DNA of 64,000 bases from CAYOSU01 sp964406735 (lineage in GTDB: Bacteria > Bacillota > Clostridia > Christensenellales > CAMQZB01). Positions 7,823-16,843 of this stretch are shown here, in pieces (positions within the stretch are counted from its first letter, which is position 1; every line of letters starts with the position of its first letter). Under the pieces are notes generated by a model, which was not told where the DNA came from, searched no databases, and saw only the letters and a program-made list of their open reading frames with translations. The position numbers were made by a program, and so were the translations under genes. Location of the stretch: contig CAYOSU010000001.1 in the NCBI GenBank assembly GCA_964406735.1, positions 1 through 64,000 on the forward strand, read 5' to 3'.

Positions 7823-8719
7823 ATGAAAAAAGCGCTTAAAATAATAGGGATCATCGTGGCGGTCGTGCTCGTTGGCGTTATAGTAGTCGAGGGCTTTTAT
7901 CTCCCAAGATACTTTGCAAACCAACAGGCAATAGAGCTGAAAGAGGCAGAAGATGAAAAAATTACCGTTATGTCCAGCAATTTAAGGTGCTTTTCAACGA
8001 CGGACTTTTTCAAAAAGAGCTGGTTTTACAGGGCAAAGCTCGTTCGCAAGAATTTGCAGCAGATAACACCCGATATAGTTGGTTTTCAGGAGGTAACGTG
8101 GCTGCACTACGGTTTCTTGCAGAACGTGCTTGAAGGGTACGATTCTGTAATAGAATATCGTGATGAGGCGATAATGAGCGAGGGTTGCCCGATATTTTAC
8201 CGAAGCGACCGCTTCGAGCTCGTCGGTAAGGGAAGCTTTTGGCTTTCCGAAACGCCTGAAGTCATGAGTAAGGACTGGGGCGCGGCATGCTACCGTGTTT
8301 GTAGCTACGTAATATTGAAAGAAAAATCAAACGGCGAGGAGATCGTAGTATTCAATACCCATCTCGACCATGTTTCGGACGAGGCGAGAGTAAAAGGAAT
8401 AGCCGTTGTTCTTGACAAGATAAAAGAATTTGGCGGTAAGCCCTCCATTTTGATGGGAGACCTCAACGCAAAGCCCGGAAGCGTAACGTATGAAAATGCG
8501 GTCGAATATTTCTTGGATGCGCAAGTGGTTGCCAAGGACACTATGGACGGAGCAACCTATCAAGCGTGGGGAGAACAGCTCGAACGCCCGAGGATAGATT
8601 ATTTCATGGTCTCGAAAGAGGGCATTGACATAGAAAAATACACCGTCTTGCAGAATACCTACGATGGAATATATCCCTCGGACCACTTTCCGATCTACGT
8701 CGAGCTTTATTTGAAGTAA
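7823..8719 (+). CDS. Membrane-anchored endonuclease/exonuclease/phosphatase family protein
   Basis: 298-aa hydrolase of the DNase I / inositol-phosphatase / sphingomyelinase superfamily. Residues 1-27 are a signal anchor (MKKALKII then a Val/Ile-rich helix), so the catalytic domain is probably extracellular. All family motifs are visible: VMSSNLR near 48, the metal-binding Glu in VGFQEVTW near 88, NTHLDH near 178, GDLNAKPGS near 213 and the C-terminal catalytic SDHFPIY near 286. Substrate may be a phosphodiester lipid, an inositol phosphate or nucleic acid; the sequence does not discriminate. A GTGAGG site precedes the ATG, and a terminator 30 bp after the stop makes it monocistronic. Confidence 0.83.
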   Translation: MKKALKIIGIIVAVVLVGVIVVEGFYLPRYFANQQAIELKEAEDEKITVMSSNLRCFSTTDFFKKSWFYRAKLVRKNLQQITPDIVGFQEVTWLHYGFLQNVLEGYDSVIEYRDEAIMSEGCPIFYRSDRFELVGKGSFWLSETPEVMSKDWGAACYRVCSYVILKEKSNGEEIVVFNTHLDHVSDEARVKGIAVVLDKIKEFGGKPSILMGDLNAKPGSVTYENAVEYFLDAQVVAKDTMDGATYQAWGEQLERPRIDYFMVSKEGIDIEKYTVLQNTYDGIYPSDHFPIYVELYLK

Positions 8720-8748
8720 ACCCCAAAAACAAAATACGAATATAGAGA

Positions 8749-8778
8749 AAGCCTTCCAGTTTTTAGGAAGGCTTTTTT
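8749..8778 (+). terminator. Terminator of the EEP-family hydrolase gene
   Basis: 9-bp stem AAGCCTTCC (8749-8757) with GGAAGGCTT (8766-8774), 8-nt loop, then TTTT. Confidence 0.85.
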
Positions 8779-8779
8779 G

Positions 8780-8992
8780 TATGAAAAAGGCTTATTTGCG
8801 CGAAGGGCAAAGAAATTTTTGGCCCAAAACTTGGCGTAGTCATAAAGGTCGTCGAGAGTCGTTGCGGAATATACCGAAGAAATGATACGAGTCCTTGATT
8901 TTTTGGACGACGAATTAAAGAGCGAGGTAATAACGCTATGTCTTTGCGTTATGGCTATAGACGGCAGAGTATTGCTTAAGGCGAAGAAATAA
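8780..8992 (+). pseudogene. Possible decayed gene fragment
   Basis: No intact gene fits bases 8779-9155. Two overlapping frames look protein-like in sequence: one from about 8797 reading AKGKEIFGPKLGVVIKVVE, the other from about 8840 to the TAA at 8990-8992, ending RVLDFLDDELKSEV then AIDGRVLLKAKK. A single frameshift near 8850 would join them into one C-terminal piece. There is no ribosome binding site and no recognisable family. It may be a relic, or chance. Confidence 0.25.
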
Positions 8993-9155
8993 GTAAAGCG
9001 ACTTTGCAAGGCATAAAACTTTGTAGCAGGGCAGAAAGCAAGAGGCTTTCTGCCTTTCTGTATAATGAAAAAATACTATTTTTATCAGCAATAACCATTT
9101 ACAACCTTTTAGATATATGGTAAAATTGAAACAGCAAGAAAAAGAGGGAATGACA

Positions 9156-9572
9156 ATGGTTGATTTTGAAGATAGAGTTGAAACCCGTGAAGAAAAAGAA
9201 AAGAGGCTTTTTGAGGAGTCTTGGACAAAGCAGGTAAAGCGGACGAAAAAGATACTTTGCACGATGTTTTTGGCATTGGGCGCAGTATTCTTAGCTGTGG
9301 GAATAGCGATGTTTTGCTTCAAGAGCTACGATAATGAGCTCGTTATAGCTGCGATGGTATTTTCCGGGCTCGGGCTATTGTATATGATACTAAGCCTTAT
9401 TTTCAAAAAAGCAATACCGGAAAAGGCGAACTATGAAAAATATAAAAAGCAGCACGAAAAATACGGCTATCAAGACTACAATATGCTTGCAATAAAGCTC
9501 GACGTACTCGAAAAGCGCATCGAGGATCTCGAACAAAAGCTTGACGAAAAAGAAAACGGCGGACGCTTTTAA
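9156..9572 (+). CDS. Small two-helix membrane protein with coiled-coil tail
   Basis: 138-aa protein of unknown function. An acidic/basic N-terminus (FEDRVETREEKEKRLFEESW) is followed by two hydrophobic helices (about 32-54 and 61-80) and a charged C-terminus whose last 30 residues (LAIKLDVLEKRIEDLEQKL) form a clear heptad coiled coil. Both ends should face the cytoplasm. The start at 9156 is chosen because GAGGG lies 7 nt upstream; ATGs at 9117 and 9150 are worse placed. It is flanked by a fragment region and the GH29 gene and shows no functional link to either. I do not recognise a family. Confidence 0.65.
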   Translation: MVDFEDRVETREEKEKRLFEESWTKQVKRTKKILCTMFLALGAVFLAVGIAMFCFKSYDNELVIAAMVFSGLGLLYMILSLIFKKAIPEKANYEKYKKQHEKYGYQDYNMLAIKLDVLEKRIEDLEQKLDEKENGGRF

Positions 9573-9662
9573 TAAAGCGGCGGCAATATGAAGAAAATAA
9601 GGCGATAATATTGCTGTAATTATAAAGATTAAAAGAAAATATTATAAAAAAGCATGCACTAA

Positions 9663-9691
9663 TTTGCGATTATACCCAAAAGGGTTATAAT
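9663..9691 (+). promoter_or_regulatory. Promoter of the GH29 gene
   Basis: -35 TTTGCG (9663-9668), 17-bp spacer, -10 TATAAT (9686-9691). The spacer and -10 form an imperfect dyad ATTATACCC-AAAA-GGGTTATAAT. The -35 lies in AATTTGCG, a motif seen at other glycosidase promoters in this window. Confidence 0.5.
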
Positions 9692-9716
9692 ACGAATACA
9701 ACAAGGAGAAGACAAA

Positions 9717-10952
9717 ATGGGAAAAACGATGAGGCCGACGCAAAAACAGCTTGAGTTTCTTGATTGGGAGATGGGAGTTTTTATTCACTTCGGAATAAGG
9801 ACTTTCTACGAAGGGCACGTAGACTGGGATAGAAAGCCAATGCCCCTTTCGGGATTTACGCCTACAGACCTTGACACAGACAAGTGGATGGAAGTAATAA
9901 AGGCGGCAGGCTTTAAGTACGCTATCCTCACGACAAAGCATCACGACGGCTTTTGCAATTGGCGAACAAAAACCAACGAAAACAATATAGCGTTTACTCC
10001 GTGGAAGGACGGCAAGGGCGACTTGGTTCTCGATTATGTCAATTCGTGCAGAAAATACGGAATAAAGGTCGGTATATATTACTCCCCGGCAGAGTGGGAT
10101 TTTGAAAAGCGTGATCCTAAGGAGTTCGACGACTACGTTGCGACACAGCTTACCGAGCTTATGACTAATTACGGCGACATCGACTATATCTGGTTTGACG
10201 ATTGCGGATCGGATAATTACAAATACAACACCGACAGATACGTTGATATAATGCGTAGCAATCAGCCGGGGCTTAGGATATTCAATATGTGGGATCCCGA
10301 CGTCAAATGGGCTAACAATGAGGGAAGTGTAGGCGGTATCGATAGCCCGAGAGTGTTTAGCGTAGATTACTCTACGGGAAAAAGAATCGTTATGCACGAT
10401 CCCGATAAGTGCTTTATGCCTATCGAGTGCAATTCACGTATGAGGGTTCGCAACTGGTTTTATAGCGAGTACGACGCTTACACGGTCAAATCGCCCGAGG
10501 AGATCATGGGGCTTTACTACCACTCCGTAGGGAACGGCGGAAATCTTCTTATAAATATTGGACCCGACAGACGAGGACTGTTCCCAGAGATAGACTCCCG
10601 TAACCTCATCAAGTTTGGCGAAAACCTCAAAACGAGGTTCGCGCACCCGTTGAATAAGGACTTTACCGTCGAAGGAGACACGATAAAGGTCATTCTTGAC
10701 GACGATTTGCTTGTCAATCAGATAGTACTTGAAGAAGATATTACGGAAGGCGAAATGATAACCTCGTTTGAAGTTCGCCCGATAAGCAGACCTATATTCA
10801 ATAGCCCCTGCATATATAGAGGCTCATACGTCGGCAGAAAGCGCATAGTAACGTTCCCGCCAATATCTTCACAGTGCTTTTTAGTGCAGATCACAGGCAA
10901 ACGAGGCGATTTCAAGATAAAGAACTGCACCGTACATTATATAAAGGACTAA
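9717..10952 (+). CDS. Glycoside hydrolase family 29 alpha-L-fucosidase
   Basis: 411-aa retaining alpha-fucosidase. Diagnostic blocks appear in order: MGVFIHFGI (19-27), AILTTKHHDGFCNW (69-82, with the substrate-binding His-His), VGIYYSPAEW (118-127) and IDYIWFDD (155-162), where D161 is the predicted nucleophile. Residues from about 310 form the small C-terminal beta domain. No signal peptide is present, so fucosylated oligosaccharides would have to be imported. An AAGGAG site lies 7 nt before the ATG. The next two genes on the strand are MFS transporters, plausible uptake partners, although terminators separate each gene. Specificity for alpha-1,2, 1,3/4 or 1,6 linkages cannot be read from sequence. 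Confidence 0.92.
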   Translation: MGKTMRPTQKQLEFLDWEMGVFIHFGIRTFYEGHVDWDRKPMPLSGFTPTDLDTDKWMEVIKAAGFKYAILTTKHHDGFCNWRTKTNENNIAFTPWKDGKGDLVLDYVNSCRKYGIKVGIYYSPAEWDFEKRDPKEFDDYVATQLTELMTNYGDIDYIWFDDCGSDNYKYNTDRYVDIMRSNQPGLRIFNMWDPDVKWANNEGSVGGIDSPRVFSVDYSTGKRIVMHDPDKCFMPIECNSRMRVRNWFYSEYDAYTVKSPEEIMGLYYHSVGNGGNLLINIGPDRRGLFPEIDSRNLIKFGENLKTRFAHPLNKDFTVEGDTIKVILDDDLLVNQIVLEEDITEGEMITSFEVRPISRPIFNSPCIYRGSYVGRKRIVTFPPISSQCFLVQITGKRGDFKIKNCTVHYIKD

Positions 10953-11017
10953 AAAAGAGATTGCAAGAAAGGTATGAAAAGCCGTATAATTATTCAAAAA
11001 CAGATCTAAAATCATCA

Positions 11018-11055
11018 AAAAGAGCGATCGGTGAAAATCGGCCGTTCTTTTTTTG
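11018..11055 (+). terminator. Terminator of the GH29 gene
   Basis: AAAGAGCG (11018-11025) pairs with CGTTCTTT, extended by TCGG/CGGC with one mismatch; TTTTTTT follows. It lies about 66 bp after the GH29 stop. Confidence 0.7.
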
Positions 11056-11159
11056 TGAAAAAGAACTGAAAAGCGTTTCAAAAAGGAGCAAAAAGATAAA
11101 AAGTATTGAAATGCGGAGCAATATATGCTAAAATTAAAAGAAAAAAGCGAGGAGCTTTT

Positions 11160-12485
11160 ATGAACGACAAAAGACTTACTAAAAAAGAGCGTGCTTGGGT
11201 ACTTTACGACGTAGCCAATTCGGCGTTCGTATTGATCTTAACGGCGCTTCTTCCTATCTATTACGGCTCGATTGCTCGTCAACAAGGAATGACGGAGTCT
11301 CAGATAACGGCAGTGTTTGGAACGATGCTTTCAATTTCCGCACTCATTATTGCGGTAGTATCACCCGTTCTCGGTGCGATTGCGGACAACAAGGGTATGA
11401 GAAAAAAGATGTTCCTCTTCTTCCTCGTAATCGGCGTAGCGGCGTGCCTTATTTTCGGACTGTCGCAAAGTATAGTATATATTGCCGTAATGATGGCAGT
11501 AAGTAAGCTCGGCTTCCAAGGCTCATGCGTGTTTTACGACTCCATGCTCGTCGACGTAACGACTGACGAACGTATGGACAAGGTGTCAAGCGCAGGTTAT
11601 GCGTGGGGATATATCGGAAGTTGTGTTCCGTTCATCGTATGCTTGGTGCTTTACGTCTTTTCGTCGATGGAGATAGGCGGTAAGATATTGCTTCCGTTCG
11701 ACAGCAACACGGCGATAATCATCGGCATGATAATCACAGGCGTTTGGTGGTTTGGTCTTTCCGTTCCTTTGCTCAAAACATACGATCAGGTGCACGGCGT
11801 AGAGCCTACACCTCATCAGGTCAGAGACTCCTTCAAGAAGATCGGTGATACGTTCAAGCACGTCAAAGAATATAAAGAGTGCTTCATGTTTATTCTCGCA
11901 TTCTTCTTCTTTATTAACGGTGTTACGACCATCATCAGCATGAGCATAAACTACGCTCAGAACGTCCTCGGTGCGGATGCAATTTCGAGCATACTTATGG
12001 TCGTTGCTCTTTTGATGACTCAGTTCGTAGCGTTCCCGTTTGCGATATTGTTCGGAAAGCTTGCAGACAAATATAGCCCGAGATGGCTCATAATGTCTGC
12101 AATAATCGGCTACACGCTCATTTGCATTTACGGCTACTTCATGAATACCATAGTAGACTTCTTTATCTTGGCGTTCTTCGTAGGACTTTTCCAAGGCGGA
12201 ATACAGGCGCTGTCTCGTTCGTATTTTGCAAAGCTCGTACCCAAGGATAAATCTAACGAGCTTTTCGGTGTGTTCGACATCTCCGGCAAGGGAGCTGCGA
12301 TAGTAGGCCCTGCGTTTATGTCCCTTGCAACAATACTTACGAATTCTGCTAGGTGGGGAATTGTTGCGCTCATTATCTTCTTTATCTTGGGCGGCATAAT
12401 TTTGGTCCTCATTCCGAAGAATAAAGCAGACCTTCCCAATGCTGAGTACAAAAAGCAAAAGGCAGAAGAAGCTGAAAACGCCTGA
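11160..12485 (+). CDS. MFS transporter, UMF1/Atg22-like family
   Basis: 441-aa transporter with about 12 membrane helices. The N-terminal signature RAWVLYDVANSAFVL identifies the UMF1 branch of the major facilitator superfamily, which also includes vacuolar Atg22; bacterial members are often in carbohydrate loci but few substrates are known. MFS motif-A-like loop ADNKGMRKKM follows helix 2 (about residue 78), and the central loop (about 205-235) is hydrophilic. The ATG at 11160 has a GAGGAG site 5 nt upstream; the open frame reaches back to 11106 without support. It ends with TGA. Its position after the fucosidase suggests sugar or oligosaccharide transport, by inference. Confidence 0.82.
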   Translation: MNDKRLTKKERAWVLYDVANSAFVLILTALLPIYYGSIARQQGMTESQITAVFGTMLSISALIIAVVSPVLGAIADNKGMRKKMFLFFLVIGVAACLIFGLSQSIVYIAVMMAVSKLGFQGSCVFYDSMLVDVTTDERMDKVSSAGYAWGYIGSCVPFIVCLVLYVFSSMEIGGKILLPFDSNTAIIIGMIITGVWWFGLSVPLLKTYDQVHGVEPTPHQVRDSFKKIGDTFKHVKEYKECFMFILAFFFFINGVTTIISMSINYAQNVLGADAISSILMVVALLMTQFVAFPFAILFGKLADKYSPRWLIMSAIIGYTLICIYGYFMNTIVDFFILAFFVGLFQGGIQALSRSYFAKLVPKDKSNELFGVFDISGKGAAIVGPAFMSLATILTNSARWGIVALIIFFILGGIILVLIPKNKADLPNAEYKKQKAEEAENA

Positions 12486-12512
12486 ATATTGGGGAAAATA
12501 AGAATTCTCGAT

Positions 12513-12542
12513 ATTGACTAACTGTCAATGGTGTGTTAAAAT
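12513..12542 (+). promoter_or_regulatory. Promoter with overlapping palindrome before the second MFS gene
   Basis: -35 TTGACT (12514-12519), 17-bp spacer, -10 TAAAAT (12537-12542). The inverted repeat ATTGAC-TAACT-GTCAAT (12513-12529) covers the -35 box and looks like an operator. Confidence 0.55.
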
Positions 12543-12561
12543 TAAATTGAAATTACTCTTA

Positions 12562-12586
12562 AAAACGGGCAATTACGCCCGTTTTA
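12562..12586 (+). terminator. Hairpin in the leader of the second MFS gene
   Basis: 9-bp stem AAAACGGGC (12562-12570) with GCCCGTTTT (12577-12585) and a 6-nt loop. It lies downstream of the promoter at 12513-12542 and 30 bp before the ATG, so it may attenuate this gene as well as end the upstream transcript. Confidence 0.55.
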
Positions 12587-12615
12587 AGAAATCTTAGGGT
12601 AAAAAAGGTGAAAAT

Positions 12616-13971
12616 ATGTCTAAAACAGATAAAAAGCCAATGAGCAAAGCAAAGTTTTGGGTGCTTCTCTGGGGCTTAGGACTTGCAGGACAGCTCTGTT
12701 GGAACATCGAAAACCAGTGGTTCTCGAACTTCGTATACGCAAAAATAGCTCCGTGGCCCGAGGTCGTATCTTTCATGGTTGCGCTTTCGGCGTTTGCAAC
12801 GGCGTTCTCGACGTTCTTCTTCGGGACGCTTTCAGACCGTATCGGAAGCCGCAGAAAGCTCCTTTGGATAGGATATATCCTCTGGGGAATATTTACGATA
12901 GTATTCGGCTTGACGGAATTTATCAAAAAAGACGGCGTAGAAAGCTCCGTCATCGTTGCGAGCGTATTTGTCGTAGTGTTTGACTCTGTAATGAGCTTCT
13001 TCGGCTCAATGGGCAACGATTCGGGATTTAACGCCTGGACGAACGATATGATGACGGATGAAAACCGCGGCGGAATAGGTGCGGCGATAGCGACTCAGCC
13101 CGTTATCTGCACTATAGTAGGAACGGTGCTTGGCGGAATTATCGTCGGCGAGCAGAACAATTACATGCTCCTTTTCATAGTGTTCGGCATATTCGTAATA
13201 CTCGTAGGTATCCTTGCACTTTTATTCATGCAGGATAGCCCCGACTTAAAGCCCGTCGTCAAGGGTACGTTCTGGCAGCAGTTCGCAAGCGTATTTAATT
13301 TCAAAAAGTTCTTTGCGATGAAGGAGCTCGTTTGGGTAAACCTCTTCGTTATGGTTTACTTTATCGGATTCAACTGCTATTTCTCCTATATGGGAATTTA
13401 TATGATAAATTACCTTGGATTCACTGCCGATATGATGGGGTATATTGAGGGTGCAGGCTTAGTTCTTGCTATGGCGCTTGCGATTCCTGCAACGGGACTT
13501 ATCAACAAGAACAAATCGCCGTTGCTATCATATTTATCCGTAATATCCGCCGTAATCGGCTGCTTCGTGCTTTACTTCTTCGTTAACGAAGATACTGTCA
13601 ACACGCAGAGCGTATGGAATCCCATACTTCTTCTTGGCGTATTCTTAGTAGGAGCAGGCTACGTCATAATTTTGCAGACATCTACCGTATGGGCAAAGCA
13701 GCTTTATCCGTCCGATAGTCACGGTCAGTTTGAGGGAATAAGGATACTTTTCTTCGTTCTCTTCCCGATGATCGCAGGCCCTGCGATCGCAAATCCGCTC
13801 ATAAATGCATACGGGTTCTCCTACACGGAGCATTACGCAACTGGCGATATCGCAGGTATGGCGCCGAACGGCGTTATCTTCCTCGCAGGAGCGATAGCAA
13901 CGGCGTTCACGGTAATTCCCCTCTTCTTTGCGACAAAGCACTTTAATAAGCGCATCAAAGGCGAGGAATAA
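12616..13971 (+). CDS. MFS transporter, probable sugar or glycoside carrier
   Basis: 451-aa protein with 12 predicted membrane helices in two bundles and a cytoplasmic central loop (about residues 205-235). The canonical motif A, FFGTLSDRIGSRRKLLW, lies between helices 2 and 3 (about residues 74-90). The subfamily resembles Clostridia carriers near glycosidase genes; a substrate cannot be assigned, but fucosyl or other oligosaccharide is reasonable from the neighbouring fucosidase. An AGGTG site lies before the ATG. Its own promoter, palindrome and leader hairpin point to separate regulation from the UMF1-type gene upstream. Confidence 0.8.
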   Translation: MSKTDKKPMSKAKFWVLLWGLGLAGQLCWNIENQWFSNFVYAKIAPWPEVVSFMVALSAFATAFSTFFFGTLSDRIGSRRKLLWIGYILWGIFTIVFGLTEFIKKDGVESSVIVASVFVVVFDSVMSFFGSMGNDSGFNAWTNDMMTDENRGGIGAAIATQPVICTIVGTVLGGIIVGEQNNYMLLFIVFGIFVILVGILALLFMQDSPDLKPVVKGTFWQQFASVFNFKKFFAMKELVWVNLFVMVYFIGFNCYFSYMGIYMINYLGFTADMMGYIEGAGLVLAMALAIPATGLINKNKSPLLSYLSVISAVIGCFVLYFFVNEDTVNTQSVWNPILLLGVFLVGAGYVIILQTSTVWAKQLYPSDSHGQFEGIRILFFVLFPMIAGPAIANPLINAYGFSYTEHYATGDIAGMAPNGVIFLAGAIATAFTVIPLFFATKHFNKRIKGEE

Positions 13972-13990
13972 GTATAGAAAATAATATGAC

Positions 13991-14022
13991 AAAGCCGCAA
14001 CAGAAAAGTTGCGGCTTTTCTT
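13991..14022 (+). terminator. Terminator of the second MFS gene
   Basis: Perfect 11-bp stem AAAGCCGCAAC (13991-14001) with GTTGCGGCTTT (14008-14018), loop AGAAAA, then TCTTT. The convergent FAD oxidoreductase gene ends at 14109 and may use the same hairpin. Confidence 0.85.
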
Positions 14023-14108
14023 TGTCTTGGGAGACAAAAGTTGAGTTTTTAGCTTTATTTACAGGAAATAATGCACTTTGTAATATGATAGAATAACAGT
14101 TGCAGGGG

Positions 14109-15476
14109 TTACTGCATTTTGCCGACTTTCTTCCAAAGCTCGTCGGCTTTTTGCTTCCACTTTTCGTAGCCGTCGGGCGTTTTGGGGAAGTTAAGATAGT
14201 GCTTTTTCAGCTTGCCACCGAGGCTAAGCCCGTCTGCAAAGCATTTGATAGTCTTCAGACTGACGGTCCCGGAAAGCACGCCGCCTATAATGCCGAAAAC
14301 AAGGTGTATAGAATCTTTGAAGGGTGTTGTTGAGGGCGGCATCGTCTTTCCGCCGTCGAAGAATCGGTCGTCGAATATAACGGACTTTTTGAACAGATAC
14401 TCCCACTCCTCCATGGTCGCACGTACGGCTTTGGTGAAGAGCGCTCTCGTAGAGGCGAATTCTGCGCCTTGTGCGGCGTTATAGTCGCAATTTATACGCC
14501 AAAGTGCCTCTTTTGAGGTGTCGCCCTTTTTCAACGCCTCGTCAAGAACGGTAGCTACGATATTCATCTGCTCCATACTGCTTGTAACGCCTTCGCCGTT
14601 GTTTGGCTTGGTAAGTGCGCCGGCATCGCCCGTTACGATGAAATTATCGCCTACGAAAGAGTAAGGCGGGCGGGAATACGGCGTCGTACCACGCTCGAAG
14701 TATAATATTTCGTGCTCGGGGAGTTTGACATTCTGCTCGAAAATTTTATAGATATCCTCGCCGTTATCGTAGCTTTGACATGCGCCGATGCCTATGATCG
14801 CCTTAGAACCGTCGGAAGAGCACGGGGCAAGCCACGTTTTATAATATGTCCAGCTTGTCGAAACAAATTTTCCCGATGCGTTAACGTAGTCAGCAGGGCT
14901 TTTGAGCTTGACGTACCTTAGTGTAACGTAGAACTTGTCGTTGCCGCCGAGCGGTGTATTTTCGACTATAAAATCGTCTGGGAGAGAAGTCCTCGGCTTG
15001 GCGTCTGCGCCTGCGCAGTCGATGACGACTTTTGAAAAGATATCCTCTTCACCGTTCGGCGTCAAAAACCGTGCGCCAACAATTTTACCGTCTTCAAAAA
15101 TAAACTCCTTGAAGTCGTACTCAAACTCAAAGCGAGCGCCCTCACAGATGGCTTGCTCGCGCATAAGTGCGATGTATTCGGGCATATGCATGCCGACGAC
15201 CTCGTCGTAGTTATATTTCGGATAGTTGTTGTGCGGCGAATAGGTGTAGTTGTCTGCAAATTCGAACTCGTAGACTCCGTCTCCTTTTTGCGGACACGGC
15301 AGATCATACTTTTTCATCTCACGGCGAGTCATATGGAATATGTCAAGCCGCTTTCCGAGAGTTTCTTCAGAAAGCCTGTCTACGACGAGAATGTCATGTC
15401 CTGCTTTTGCGAGAAGCCTTGCAATATAGCAGCCCGATGTCGCTCCGCCGATTATCAATACGTCTGTTTTTCTCAT
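14109..15476 (-). CDS. FAD-dependent oxidoreductase (geranylgeranyl-reductase/FixC-like)
   Basis: 455-aa flavoprotein of the p-hydroxybenzoate hydroxylase fold. The dinucleotide-binding motif VLIIGGATSGCYIARLLA (residues 6-23) has the GxxxxG pattern, the ribose-binding acid is in ILVVDRLS (about 29-36), and the second FAD motif is DNFIVTGDAGALTKPNNGEG (about 284-303). Relatives reduce isoprenoid chains or oxidise diverse substrates, and the true reaction here is unknown. A CAGGGGG site lies 8 nt upstream of the ATG. It stands alone, convergent with the MFS gene and divergent from the aldo-keto reductase gene at 15706. Confidence 0.8.
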   Translation of the reverse strand: MRKTDVLIIGGATSGCYIARLLAKAGHDILVVDRLSEETLGKRLDIFHMTRREMKKYDLPCPQKGDGVYEFEFADNYTYSPHNNYPKYNYDEVVGMHMPEYIALMREQAICEGARFEFEYDFKEFIFEDGKIVGARFLTPNGEEDIFSKVVIDCAGADAKPRTSLPDDFIVENTPLGGNDKFYVTLRYVKLKSPADYVNASGKFVSTSWTYYKTWLAPCSSDGSKAIIGIGACQSYDNGEDIYKIFEQNVKLPEHEILYFERGTTPYSRPPYSFVGDNFIVTGDAGALTKPNNGEGVTSSMEQMNIVATVLDEALKKGDTSKEALWRINCDYNAAQGAEFASTRALFTKAVRATMEEWEYLFKKSVIFDDRFFDGGKTMPPSTTPFKDSIHLVFGIIGGVLSGTVSLKTIKCFADGLSLGGKLKKHYLNFPKTPDGYEKWKQKADELWKKVGKMQ

Positions 15477-15499
15477 AAAATTTCCCCCTGTTTATATAT

Positions 15500-15528
15500 A
15501 TTTTATCACCTCATTTTTTAACTGTCAA
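15500..15528 (-). promoter_or_regulatory. Promoter of the FAD oxidoreductase gene
   Basis: On the minus strand, -35 TTGACA (15523-15528), 17-bp spacer, -10 TAAAAT (15500-15505). Confidence 0.7.
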
Positions 15529-15643
15529 TACCGAAAATGAAGGCTCGTTCGCTTATTGCAAGATAAAAAGTGGCGGAAAATTGTATTCTGCCGAACAAAA
15601 TCGTAAGTTTTATTCCGTATGAACACCAAAGACAGTCAAGCTA

Positions 15644-15672
15644 TTGCAAATGGCAGGCAAAAATGATATAAT
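15644..15672 (+). promoter_or_regulatory. Promoter of the aldo-keto reductase gene
   Basis: -35 TTGCAA (15644-15649), 17-bp spacer, -10 TATAAT (15667-15672). Confidence 0.65.
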
Positions 15673-15705
15673 ATATTTAACAAAAACAGATAAGGCAGGA
15701 ATGAT

Positions 15706-16668
15706 ATGGCAACGGAGATGATCTACGGCAAGATACCGTACGTTGAAAAAGAGGTGTCTCGGATTTTTGCAGGAACAGCATCGATTTATGCAGTCAAGGA
15801 TAAGAACGCATACTTTGACGAGCTGTTTGCGCTTGGAATAAATGCGTTTGATATGGCAAGAGTATATTTCGGCGCAGAAAAGGCTGTCGGCGAATGGCTC
15901 GAAAAGAGCGGCAAACGCGACGAGGTAATACTCCTTTCAAAGTGCTGTCATCCTAATATGTTCGGCGGCAAGAGAGTAGGAAGAAAGCATATCTTGAAAG
16001 ATTTTGCACTATCGACAAAGGAACTTCATACCGATAGGATAGATATATATCTTCTTCATAGAGACGTCCCCAGCGTTCCCGTAGACGAGATAGTGGAGAC
16101 GCTCAACGAACTGCATTCAAACGGCAAAATAGGCGCATTTGGCGGGTCTAACTGGACTCATCAAAGGATAGAAGAGGCTAACGAGTACGCCTATAAAAAA
16201 GGCTTGGTGCCCTTCTCCGTATCAAGCCCCAATTTCACGCTTGCGGAGAGCATCGACGACCTGTGGGGAGGCGGATGCGTTTCGCTGACGGCAAAAAACA
16301 GCGTCGGAGCGATAGAGTGGTATCAAAAGACCGATATGCCCGTCGTAGCGTATTCGAGCTTGGCAGGAGGCTTATTCTCGGGAAAGATAAACGAAGACAG
16401 GTCAAATATCTCCGAGGTGCTTCCCAAGACTTCTCAAAAAGGCTTCGTCTCGGACGTAAACCTTGAGAGACTTTCAAGAGTTGAAAGGCTCGCAAAAGAA
16501 AAAGGAGTAACCGTTCCGCAGATAGCCATGGCGTACGTTCATTGCTATCCAATGAACACTTTTGCGGTAGTGTCTACAAAGAATCCGTCGTCTATGAAGA
16601 AAAATATCGATGCATTTAAAATAGAGCTTACGAGCGATGAACTTAAATATCTTAATCTCGAGATATAA
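15706..16668 (+). CDS. Aldo/keto reductase
   Basis: 320-aa NAD(P)H-dependent oxidoreductase with the (beta/alpha)8 fold. The catalytic tetrad is visible: Asp and Tyr in FDMARVYFG (about 48-56), Lys in LLSKCCHP (about 80) and His in YLLHRD (about 115). The phosphate-binding end of the barrel is represented by VAYSSLAGGLFSGK near residue 213. It should reduce an aldehyde or ketone sugar derivative or related carbonyl. Its own promoter and terminator make it monocistronic. The SDR gene follows on the same strand 175 bp later. Confidence 0.87.
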   Translation: MATEMIYGKIPYVEKEVSRIFAGTASIYAVKDKNAYFDELFALGINAFDMARVYFGAEKAVGEWLEKSGKRDEVILLSKCCHPNMFGGKRVGRKHILKDFALSTKELHTDRIDIYLLHRDVPSVPVDEIVETLNELHSNGKIGAFGGSNWTHQRIEEANEYAYKKGLVPFSVSSPNFTLAESIDDLWGGGCVSLTAKNSVGAIEWYQKTDMPVVAYSSLAGGLFSGKINEDRSNISEVLPKTSQKGFVSDVNLERLSRVERLAKEKGVTVPQIAMAYVHCYPMNTFAVVSTKNPSSMKKNIDAFKIELTSDELKYLNLEI

Positions 16669-16679
16669 ACACAAAAAGA

Positions 16680-16710
16680 AAACGCCTTTCGTTTTGAAAG
16701 GCGTTTTATA
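16680..16710 (+). terminator. Terminator of the aldo-keto reductase gene
   Basis: Perfect 11-bp stem AAACGCCTTTC (16680-16690) with GAAAGGCGTTT (16696-16706), 5-nt loop, then a T-rich tail. Confidence 0.85.
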
Positions 16711-16773
16711 TTGCAAAAATGTGCAAACGGACGAAAATATGTGAAAAAATTAACGATTTTTCCGTTGTCGCTA

Positions 16774-16802
16774 TTGTGTTTTGTAAAAAGATGTGCTATA
16801 AT
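16774..16802 (+). promoter_or_regulatory. Promoter of the SDR gene
   Basis: -35 TTGTGT (16774-16779), 17-bp spacer, -10 TATAAT (16797-16802). Confidence 0.6.
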
Positions 16803-16843
16803 GCTTTTATGAACAAGTTCATAAAACTAAAAAGAGGTTAAAG

